A stretch of 44,542 bases of DNA, taken from an uncultured Clostridia bacterium (GTDB taxonomy: Bacteria > Bacillota > Clostridia > Lachnospirales > CAG-274). The DNA lies in NCBI GenBank assembly GCA_947627425.1, contig CANQVZ010000016.1:1-44542 (forward strand), written 5' to 3'. The notes beneath the pieces were generated by a model. That model did no database searches, was not told the origin of the DNA, and worked only from the letters and a program-made list of their open reading frames with translations. Of the stretch, positions 15,050-22,376 are shown piece by piece. The position numbers were made by a program, and so were the translations under genes. Numbering within the stretch: position 1 is the stretch's first letter; each line of letters begins with the position of its first letter.

Positions 15050-16423
15050 TTACTTTAATTTTTTTACATAGTCCTTGAATATCTCGCCGCGCTGTTCATA
15101 GCTTTTGAACATATCCCAGCTTGCGCTTGCGGGAGAGAGCAGCACACAGTCGCCCGGCTCGGCGTTTTGCCAACAAAGGTCTATAGCCTCCTCGAAGGTA
15201 TCGGCTATCTTATAGTTTGTGAAGCCAATGCTGTCAAGCTCATCGGCTATCATCTGTCTTACCTGACCTATGACTGCGGCAAATTTCACTCTGCCCTTGA
15301 ATGTCTTTATCCAGTCGGTATAGCTGACCTGCTTGTCATAGCCGCCCGCAATGATGCATATGGGGCGCTTCATGGCTTCGACAGCCTTTATTGAGGCGTC
15401 GGGGTTGGTGCCCTTCGAGTCGTTGTAGAACTCCACATCATTTATGGACGCCACAAATTCTATCCTGTGTTCAACGCCCCTGAAGTCCTTTATGACCCTT
15501 CTTATAGTATCGAGGGGAACTCCCATTGCCGCAGAACAAGCGGCAGCAGCCATGACATTTTCTATATTGTGCGCGCCGGGTATAAAAATATCGCTTAGAT
15601 CCATGAGCTTTTCGTCATAGCCGAGCGTCTTTATATATATGCTTTGCGTATCGGCATATATACCCTCGTCAAGCTCTCTGTAAAGCGAAAAGAATATGAC
15701 CTTAGCCTTTGTCTTTTCAGCCATGCGCCTTGTTGCCTCGTCATTGTAATTGAGAACGCAATAGTCCTCGGAGGTCTGATTTTCAAACACTCTTTCCTTG
15801 GCTGCAATATAGTTTTCAAGCGTATGGTGCCTGTTGAGGTGGTCGGGAGTTATGTTTAAAACCGCGCTCACCTTGGGTCTGAAATCTATTATCGTTTCAA
15901 GCTGAAAGCTCGAAATCTCCGCCGCCACAGCGCCCTCGGGCACAGTGTCAAGCGTTATATCCGCAAAGGGATAGCCTATGTTGCCGACAGTAAATGTCTT
16001 TTTGAAATGCGCCTTAAGTATCTCGCCCACAAGAGTTGTTGTAGTGGTCTTGCCGTTTGTGCCCGTTATTGCCGCTATGGGCGACTTACAAAATTCATAG
16101 GCAAGCTCTATCTCGCCTATTACGGGCTTGCCGAGCTCTCTTGCCTTATTTACGAAGTCAAGATCCGTGGGAACGCCGGGACTTAAGACAAGTATGTCTA
16201 TATCCCCTATTATATCGTCGGGATTCGCGCCCAGATAAAGCTCTATGCCCTTTGCCGTAAGCTCCGACTTGTTATTTTCAAAGTCCTCCGCCTTTGAAAG
16301 CTCCGCCTCTGTCTTTTTATCCTGCAATATTACGGATGCACCGAGCTTTTTAAGCAGTCCCGCAGCGGATATACCGCTCATGCCGAAGCCGCTGACAAGT
16401 ACCTTTTTATCCTTATATTCCAT
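15050..16423 (-). CDS. murD: UDP-N-acetylmuramoylalanine--D-glutamate ligase
   Basis: MurD adds D-glutamate to UDP-MurNAc-L-alanine, the second amino acid of the peptidoglycan stem. The 457-residue protein has the Mur ligase layout: a UDP-binding Rossmann domain (VLVSGFGMSGISAAGLLK), a central ATPase domain with the P-loop GTNGKTTTTT and the NITPDHLNRH segment, and a C-terminal domain beginning near HRIEFV, with the conserved FYNDSKGTNPDAS. It starts 16 nt after mraY and ends 17 nt before the ftsW ATG, so it is well inside the operon. Confidence 0.97.
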   Translation of the reverse strand: MEYKDKKVLVSGFGMSGISAAGLLKKLGASVILQDKKTEAELSKAEDFENNKSELTAKGIELYLGANPDDIIGDIDILVLSPGVPTDLDFVNKARELGKPVIGEIELAYEFCKSPIAAITGTNGKTTTTTLVGEILKAHFKKTFTVGNIGYPFADITLDTVPEGAVAAEISSFQLETIIDFRPKVSAVLNITPDHLNRHHTLENYIAAKERVFENQTSEDYCVLNYNDEATRRMAEKTKAKVIFFSLYRELDEGIYADTQSIYIKTLGYDEKLMDLSDIFIPGAHNIENVMAAAACSAAMGVPLDTIRRVIKDFRGVEHRIEFVASINDVEFYNDSKGTNPDASIKAVEAMKRPICIIAGGYDKQVSYTDWIKTFKGRVKFAAVIGQVRQMIADELDSIGFTNYKIADTFEEAIDLCWQNAEPGDCVLLSPASASWDMFKSYEQRGEIFKDYVKKLK

Positions 16424-16438
16424 TTTATTATCCCCCTG

Positions 16439-17416
16439 TTAAAATATATTCCTGCTCGCTGCAAAGCCTATAAGACACATAACAGCGGTAACTATCCAGA
16501 AAAGCTGTACTACCTTTATGCCCTGCATACCGCAAAGCTCAAAATGGTGATGTATGGGCGCCATCTTGAATATTCTTTTGCCCTTTGTAGCCTTGAAATA
16601 GGTCACTTGAATTATGACGGAAAGGCTCTCGCAAACATATATAAGTCCCACTATAACAAGCATAACAGGCATTTTTGTAAGTATGGCAACGCTCGCCACA
16701 AAACCGCCCAGAGCAAGCGAACCCGTATCGCCCATAAACACCTTGGCAGGATGGCAATTGAACACCAAAAAACCCATTAGCGCGCCTATCATGGCACCAC
16801 AGGCACAGGGAAGACCCTTGAGCATAAGTCCCGCAGCGACAAAGAGGAAGAACATGGCTACAAGAGCGGTAACGCCCGAAGCCAAGCCGTCAAGTCCGTC
16901 CGTTAGATTCACGCTGTTGACCGTGCCGACCATTACAAAGAACAGAAACGGTGCATAGAGTATGCCAAGATCGAGATAAAATGACTTTGTGAACGGTATA
17001 TAAATATCCGTGCCCTGACCCGTCTTGACTATATAAATATAGAAAATGACGGTAACTATGAGCTGAAATATTATTTTTTGAAGGGGCTTAAGTCCCTCGT
17101 TCTGTTTCTTTACAACCTTTAAGAAGTCATCTATAAATCCTACCGCGCCGTAGCCTGCCGTGATGAGCACGACCGCTATTACATTGGGCTCGGCTCCCGA
17201 AAAGAGTAATGCCGAAACCACAAAACCCAGAAGTATCATAACGCCGCCCATTGTAGGCGTGCCCTCTTTTTTCTTATGCGACTGAGGACCCTCCTCCCTT
17301 ATGGGCTGTCCGAACTTCATCCTGTGCAGCACGGGTATGACTGCGGGACAGACCAGCACGGTAATTATAAACGAAAGAAGTATAGCGTATACAGACGGTA
17401 AAAATTCCTTTATCAT
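16439..17416 (-). CDS. mraY: Phospho-N-acetylmuramoyl-pentapeptide transferase
   Basis: MraY moves phospho-MurNAc-pentapeptide from UDP to undecaprenyl phosphate, forming lipid I at the inner face of the membrane. The 325-residue protein has about ten membrane helices and the family motifs: KKEGTPTMGGV, GFIDDFLKV (Asp pair), NSVNLTDGLDGLA, FNCHPAKVFMGDTGSL, and the basic loop MAPIHHHFELCG. Its ATG overlaps the murF stop by 4 nt (ATGA), so translation should be coupled. Confidence 0.97.
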   Translation of the reverse strand: MIKEFLPSVYAILLSFIITVLVCPAVIPVLHRMKFGQPIREEGPQSHKKKEGTPTMGGVMILLGFVVSALLFSGAEPNVIAVVLITAGYGAVGFIDDFLKVVKKQNEGLKPLQKIIFQLIVTVIFYIYIVKTGQGTDIYIPFTKSFYLDLGILYAPFLFFVMVGTVNSVNLTDGLDGLASGVTALVAMFFLFVAAGLMLKGLPCACGAMIGALMGFLVFNCHPAKVFMGDTGSLALGGFVASVAILTKMPVMLVIVGLIYVCESLSVIIQVTYFKATKGKRIFKMAPIHHHFELCGMQGIKVVQLFWIVTAVMCLIGFAASRNIF

Positions 17417-18768
17417 ATCTTTTCACTCCTGAGTTTTTCTATTATTTTTTCAAAATGCATTCCTCTTGACGCCTTCACAAGCACTGTGCTGTCCTTTGGC
17501 AGGACGGAGAAAATATTATCGATAAATTCCTCCATGGTGCCGAAATAAAGCGACCTTCCGCCTCTTTCAAGGCAGGCTCTGTGCATATTTTCCGAAAGCT
17601 CGCCTATGCACACAACAAGATCTATGCCCTTTGAGGCGGCATATTCGCCCACCTCTGCATGATATTGGGGAGCATTCTTGCCAAGCTCGAACATATCGCC
17701 CAGCACTGCGCATTTTTTGCCCTCGCAGGATGCAAGCACATCAAGCGAAGCCTTGACCGACTGCGGATTGGCATTGTAAGCGTCATTTATGACGGTGTAA
17801 GCGTCGGTATCAAACACATCCATACGCATAGCCGTGGGCTTGAAGCCTTCTATGCCTCTCTTTATTTCATCAGATGTAAGTCCCAGCTCTATACCCGCTC
17901 TTGCGGCAAGCAGCGCATTCAGCACCATATGTCTGCCCGCAACGGGAATGCTGACGGGTATCGTAACGCCGCCTATATGAAGAACACAGTCCGTGCCCTT
18001 GAGTCCCTTTGGCGCAACATTGTCGGCATAGAGCTCTCCCTTGCCGTCTATATGGGCATAGCATATGTTCTTGTATTTGTCCGCAACGGTTATGAGCATA
18101 TCATCATCGCCGTTCAATATTTTGAGGCTGTCCTCCTTCATGTGGGAGAATATCTCGCACTTGGCTTGGAGTATGCCCTCTCTGGAGCCCAGATTTTCTA
18201 TATGGGAAACTCCCACATTGGTTATTATAGCAATATCGGGCAGAGCTATGGACGAAAGGTATTCTATCTCATTAAAATGATTCATGCCCATTTCCACAAC
18301 GGCGGCTTCGGTGTCCTCGTCAAATGAAAACACGGTGAGAGGAACGCCTATATCGTTGTTGTAATTGCCCTGTGTTTTGACTGTGTTATATTTTTGGGAT
18401 ATTACGGACGCCGTCATATCCTTTGTGGTAGTCTTGCCTACGCTGCCCGTTATGGCGATTATCTTCAATCCGCCAAGCTTCTGTCTGTAAAAACGAGCTA
18501 TATCGCCGAGGGCAAGCCTTGTGTCCTTTACTCTGACAAAGGGAACGGCGTATTCTTCGTTTTCTCTCTCCGAAAGCACTGCCACTGCGCCGCCCTCGCA
18601 CGCCTTATCTATGAAGTCGTGACCGTCGAATTTTTCGCCCTTCAAGGGTACATAAAGGCAGTTTTCGCCTATCTGTCTTGAGTCCCGCGATATGGAATTT
18701 ATCACCTTATCCTCTCCCACAAGCTCGCCGCCCGTGGCTTTGGCTATTTCACTGAGTAAAAGCTTCAT
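17413..18768 (-). CDS. murF: UDP-MurNAc-tripeptide--D-alanyl-D-alanine ligase
   Basis: MurF attaches D-Ala-D-Ala to the UDP-MurNAc tripeptide, completing the pentapeptide precursor. I start it at ATG 18768 (MKLLLSEIAKATGGEL), which has GGGAG 9 nt upstream inside the murE stop region. A longer frame from 18813 would overlap murE and add 15 residues unlike the family. The 451-residue protein has the N-terminal substrate domain, the ATPase P-loop ITGSVGKTTTKDM, the GNYNNDIGVPLT motif, and the C-terminal region with NDAYNANPQSVKASLD and LGDMFELG. It begins 4 nt after murE and overlaps mraY. Confidence 0.96.
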   Translation of the reverse strand: MKLLLSEIAKATGGELVGEDKVINSISRDSRQIGENCLYVPLKGEKFDGHDFIDKACEGGAVAVLSERENEEYAVPFVRVKDTRLALGDIARFYRQKLGGLKIIAITGSVGKTTTKDMTASVISQKYNTVKTQGNYNNDIGVPLTVFSFDEDTEAAVVEMGMNHFNEIEYLSSIALPDIAIITNVGVSHIENLGSREGILQAKCEIFSHMKEDSLKILNGDDDMLITVADKYKNICYAHIDGKGELYADNVAPKGLKGTDCVLHIGGVTIPVSIPVAGRHMVLNALLAARAGIELGLTSDEIKRGIEGFKPTAMRMDVFDTDAYTVINDAYNANPQSVKASLDVLASCEGKKCAVLGDMFELGKNAPQYHAEVGEYAASKGIDLVVCIGELSENMHRACLERGGRSLYFGTMEEFIDNIFSVLPKDSTVLVKASRGMHFEKIIEKLRSEKI

Positions 18769-18772
18769 TTTT

Positions 18773-20227
18773 TTATTCTCCCAGAATTTCCTTTGCGGCT
18801 TCTTTGTCGTCAAAGTGTATTGTCTTGTCCTTAAGTATCTGATAATTTTCGTGTCCCTTGCCCGCTATTATAACGCTGTCGCCCTTCTCGGCTATGCTTA
18901 TAGCCCTCTTTATGGCGCTGTAGCGGTCGGCTATCATTTCATACTTGTCCGTGACGGGCTTTATGCCGACCTCTATTTCCTTTAAAATCGCCTCGGGCTC
19001 CTCGGAGCGGGGATTATCGGATGTAACTATCGCTATGTCCGAAAGTCTTGCCGTTATCTCGCCCATAATGGGACGCTTTTTGCGGTCTCTGTCGCCGCCG
19101 CAGCCGAACACGGTTATTACCCTGCCCGAAGTGAATTCCCTAACGGCGTTTATTATATTTTCAAGTCCGTCGGGGGTGTGGGCATAGTCCACTATTACAT
19201 TAAAGCCCCTGCTGTTGGGTATGTTTTCTATCCTGCCGGGAACCGCCTTTATATTGGCAAGTCCTTTCTTTATATCCCGAACATCAAGCCCCATCGAAAG
19301 CGCCGTTCCTATTGCGCCGAGCGCATTGTAAACGCTGAAGCGTCCCGGCACCATAAGCTCGAAGGGCACCTTTTCGCCCTTTATATCAACAGTGAAACGC
19401 ACTCTGTCCATGAGGTATTCTATATTTTCCGCTCTTAGATCGGAGGGCTTATCTATGCTGAAGGTGATGAGCTTACAGTCGGCGTTTTCCATTATCTTAT
19501 CCGACCACTCATCGTCAACATTTATTATGCCGTACTCGCACATTCTGAAAAGCTTTGCCTTGGCATTGCAATAGTTTTCCATGGTCTTGTGAAAGTCCAG
19601 ATGATCCTGCGTAAGATTTGTGAAAACTCCCGCCTTGAAGCGTATGCCCTCCACCTTTTTAAGCTCCAGAGAGTGCGAGGAGACCTCCATAACAACATCA
19701 TCGCAGCCCTCATCCGCCATGAGCCTGAGCATCTGATTAAGCTCTATGGTATCGGGAGTAGTGCTCGTGGCAAAGTCTATATCCCTCTTTTTGCCGTCTA
19801 TCCTTATTTCGACCGTGCCTATAACGGCTGTCTTATGCTTTATGCCGTTTAATATGGCTTCTATGAAATAGGTCGTGCTGGTCTTGCCGTTCGTACCCGT
19901 AACGCCTACCATATTAAGAGCCTGCGAAGGACTGCCGTAGAAATTTGAAGCCATGACCGCAAGCGCTTCTCTTGCGCTCTCAACCATATACACCGTCATA
20001 TCCTCGGGTATGTCGTCAATTTCATGCTCCGTTATGACTGCCCTTGTGCCCTTTTCATAAGCCGAGGGTATGAACCTGTGTCCGTCTACGCTCATGCCCG
20101 CCATGGCGACAAACAAAACGCCCTTTCCCGCTTTTCGGGAATCTATTGTCAAGGCTGTTATTTCTGCATCCGTGTTTCCGTTTATGAGTTTGCCCTTCGT
20201 ACCTTTAAGTATATCGCAAAGTTTCAA
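18773..20227 (-). CDS. murE: UDP-MurNAc-L-Ala-D-Glu--meso-diaminopimelate ligase
   Basis: MurE adds the third amino acid of the stem peptide. The 484-residue protein has the P-loop GVTGTNGKTSTTYF, TTPDTIELNQML, the carbamylated-lysine region, and SDNPRSEEP. That DNPR motif is characteristic of enzymes using meso-diaminopimelate rather than lysine, so the wall is probably the DAP type. The start is a TTG at 20227: AGGGAG lies 7 nt upstream, and the protein then begins MKLCDILKG as expected. The longer ATG frame from 20272 would run through the promoter-like region. It lies 102 nt after spoVD, with a weak promoter in the gap, so it may be transcribed both with and without the upstream genes. 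Confidence 0.95.
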   Translation of the reverse strand: MKLCDILKGTKGKLINGNTDAEITALTIDSRKAGKGVLFVAMAGMSVDGHRFIPSAYEKGTRAVITEHEIDDIPEDMTVYMVESAREALAVMASNFYGSPSQALNMVGVTGTNGKTSTTYFIEAILNGIKHKTAVIGTVEIRIDGKKRDIDFATSTTPDTIELNQMLRLMADEGCDDVVMEVSSHSLELKKVEGIRFKAGVFTNLTQDHLDFHKTMENYCNAKAKLFRMCEYGIINVDDEWSDKIMENADCKLITFSIDKPSDLRAENIEYLMDRVRFTVDIKGEKVPFELMVPGRFSVYNALGAIGTALSMGLDVRDIKKGLANIKAVPGRIENIPNSRGFNVIVDYAHTPDGLENIINAVREFTSGRVITVFGCGGDRDRKKRPIMGEITARLSDIAIVTSDNPRSEEPEAILKEIEVGIKPVTDKYEMIADRYSAIKRAISIAEKGDSVIIAGKGHENYQILKDKTIHFDDKEAAKEILGE

Positions 20228-20270
20228 AATAACACTCCCTTTTATATCTGTACATTTTATATCATTATAC

Positions 20271-20299
20271 ATTATACTACATTTTTGACGGAATGTATA
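20271..20299 (-). promoter_or_regulatory. Possible internal promoter before murE
   Basis: TATACA (20299-20294), a 17-nt spacer, and TATAAT (20276-20271). The -35 box matches four of six consensus bases. It could keep murE to ftsW expressed when transcription stops at the hairpin before spoVD. Confidence 0.5.
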
Positions 20300-20329
20300 T
20301 ATGTTTTTTGAGTTTAAATTTTAATATTG

Positions 20330-22297
20330 TCAATTATTGCCCGAGGCGTCATCTGTATAGAGTATTATTTTGCTGTCGCTGTTTATTTGAGTACCCTCGG
20401 GCGGAAACTGCGACAAAACATTTTCGCCCTCGCCCACTATCTCAAGAGTAAGCTTGGACTTGAACGCCTCGTTCTTAGCCTCGGCAACGCTCATTCCCTC
20501 GTAGAGCGGAACGCTGACAGGCGCAACGCCGTCCTTTTCAAGCTCCTCGGCGCTGTATACGGGCTCTATGCCCAGATAAGGCAGAGCGGACGACAAAAGC
20601 TCTTTCATTACGGGGCCTGCGACCTGTCCGCCATAGTATACGCCCTTTGGCTCATCTATGAGCACAATTGTTATCACGCGGGGATCTTCGGCAGGCGCAA
20701 AGGCGCAGAAGCTGGATATGTATTTCCCGCTCTTCCTGGGGAGCTTTTCGCTCGTAGCGGTCTTTCCTCCTATCCTATAGCCGGGTATATAGGTCTTGTT
20801 GCCCGTGCCAACAGCCACAACGCTTTCCAGTATTTTTCTCATTCTCTCCGAGGTATCGGGAGATATGGGGTTGCCCGCATCCTTATATTCAAAGTCTCTG
20901 ACGGTATTGCCCGATTTGTCTCTCAGCTCCAGCGCAAAGTGCGGAGTTACAAGCCTGCCGCCGTTTATTGCGGAGGATATAGCCCTCAAAAGCTGCAGGG
21001 GAGTTATCTGAAAGCTCTGTCCGAAGCTCATCGTGGCAAGCTCCACGGGACCTATTTTGTCCTTGCTGTGCATTATTCCCACAGCCTCGCCCGGAAGGTC
21101 TACGCCCGTTTTTTTGTCAAAGCCGAACTTCAGCATATAGTCATAAAATCTATCGCTGCCCAAGGAGGCGGCAATATCCATAAACACGGGATTACAGCTG
21201 TTCTGCACGCCTTGCACAAAGCTTTCCGAGCCGTGGCTCCTGGGGCTTCGCCAGCACTTTATGTAGCGTCCGCCCACCGTCCTGCCTCCTCCGCAGTTAA
21301 AGCTCGTTTCTTCGCTCACAACGCCCTCCTCAAGTCCCGCAGAGGATGTTATGACCTTGAATGTGGAGCCGGGCTCATATGTATCGTTTATATTGAAGTT
21401 ACGCCACATTTGGTTGAGAGCGTCGTTTTTTTCCTTCTGTGACACGGAGTCCCACCTTGAGGCAAGCTCCTCATTGTTTATTGTAAAGGGCGAATTGAGG
21501 TCAAAAGACGGATAGCACGCCATAGCAAATATTTCTCCGTTTTGAGGATCCATCATTATTATTGAGCCTTTATCAGCGTTTTTGCCTCTGACAGCCTTTT
21601 CTATTGTCTGCTCGGCATACTGCTGCAAATTGACATCAAGGCTCGTGACAAGGCTATAGCCCGCTATCGGCGCTTCTCTGTTCTGCTCGCTGTTCTTTAT
21701 CTCATGACCGCTGCCATCGGTCTGCGTCATTATTTTTCCCTTTCTGCCCTTCAAATAATCCTCGTATTTGGATTCAAGACCTATTATGCCCTGATTGTCC
21801 TTGCCCACAAAGCCTATTACCTGAGCAGCAAGGCTGTTGTAGGGATATATCCTCTGTATATCCTCGTCTATCATAACGCCTTTGAGCTTAAGCGCGGCTA
21901 TTTCCTCGGCGGTTTCCTTGTCTACCTTTGTCTTTATGCGCATGAGCGCAACTCTTTTATTTATCTTTTCGAGAGTTTCGGCATAGTCAAGCTCCAGCTT
22001 ATCGGAAAGAACGGACGCCACCTTTTCGGGCTCCTCCACCTGGGCGTGTATGACGCTGACGGACGCCACTGTCCTTGTTGTCGCTATGGCTCTGCCGTTT
22101 CTGTCCAATATATCTCCCCTTTCGGGAGTTATGAGCCTGTCTCTTGTCTGCTGCTCGTACGCCGCCTTCTGGAGATCGGGCGCCATAAAAAACTGTATGT
22201 AAAAAAGCCTGACATTGAGCAATAAAATGAGCAATATATACACAAAGCCCACAAAAACGGCTCTGCGCCTTGCTCCGAGCGATACTCTGCACTTCAT
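20330..22297 (-). CDS. spoVD: Class B penicillin-binding protein, SpoVD-like
   Basis: A 655-residue transpeptidase that cross-links peptidoglycan outside the membrane. After a short cytoplasmic Arg-rich start and one membrane helix (about 14-36) comes the dimerisation domain, with TPERGDILDRNGRAIA. The transpeptidase domain has the serine in EPGSTFKV (S311, K314), the SCN motif (S367-N369), and GGKTATSEK at 512-514, where the usual KTG reads KTA. A single C-terminal PASTA-like domain (about 591-650) fits SpoVD-type proteins. The start ATG at 22297 has GGAGG upstream; a longer frame to 22339 would read through the preceding hairpin. It follows ftsI and precedes murE, as spoVD does in Bacillus. 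Whether it is sporulation-specific here is unknown. Confidence 0.88.
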   Translation of the reverse strand: MKCRVSLGARRRAVFVGFVYILLILLLNVRLFYIQFFMAPDLQKAAYEQQTRDRLITPERGDILDRNGRAIATTRTVASVSVIHAQVEEPEKVASVLSDKLELDYAETLEKINKRVALMRIKTKVDKETAEEIAALKLKGVMIDEDIQRIYPYNSLAAQVIGFVGKDNQGIIGLESKYEDYLKGRKGKIMTQTDGSGHEIKNSEQNREAPIAGYSLVTSLDVNLQQYAEQTIEKAVRGKNADKGSIIMMDPQNGEIFAMACYPSFDLNSPFTINNEELASRWDSVSQKEKNDALNQMWRNFNINDTYEPGSTFKVITSSAGLEEGVVSEETSFNCGGGRTVGGRYIKCWRSPRSHGSESFVQGVQNSCNPVFMDIAASLGSDRFYDYMLKFGFDKKTGVDLPGEAVGIMHSKDKIGPVELATMSFGQSFQITPLQLLRAISSAINGGRLVTPHFALELRDKSGNTVRDFEYKDAGNPISPDTSERMRKILESVVAVGTGNKTYIPGYRIGGKTATSEKLPRKSGKYISSFCAFAPAEDPRVITIVLIDEPKGVYYGGQVAGPVMKELLSSALPYLGIEPVYSAEELEKDGVAPVSVPLYEGMSVAEAKNEAFKSKLTLEIVGEGENVLSQFPPEGTQINSDSKIILYTDDASGNN

Positions 22298-22311
22298 TGG
22301 GTCCTCCGTCT

Positions 22312-22354
22312 TAAAAAATAAGATATTACAGTGGTTCACACTATAATATCTTAT
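22312..22354 (-). terminator. Terminator-like hairpin between ftsI and spoVD
   Basis: A 16-bp stem with a single C·A mismatch (arms 22339-22354 and 22318-22333) closes a 5-nt loop and is followed on the minus strand by a run of U (22313-22318), directly before the spoVD ribosome site. It has the form of an intrinsic terminator inside the operon, so read-through probably sets the level of spoVD. Confidence 0.7.
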
Positions 22355-22376
22355 TTATAAAACCGAAAAACTATTA

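Noticed and set aside
17659..18327. 222-codon plus-strand frame opposite murF
   Set aside because: Same reason: shadow of a conserved gene, with Tyr/His-rich random-looking sequence.
18769..18813. Longer N-terminus for murF
   Set aside because: It would overlap murE by 41 nt and add residues unlike MurF; the ATG at 18768 has its own ribosome site.
20327..21442. 371-codon plus-strand frame opposite spoVD
   Set aside because: It is antisense to a well-supported transpeptidase gene, with no ribosome site and no recognisable motifs; it is a by-product of the codon pattern of the minus strand.
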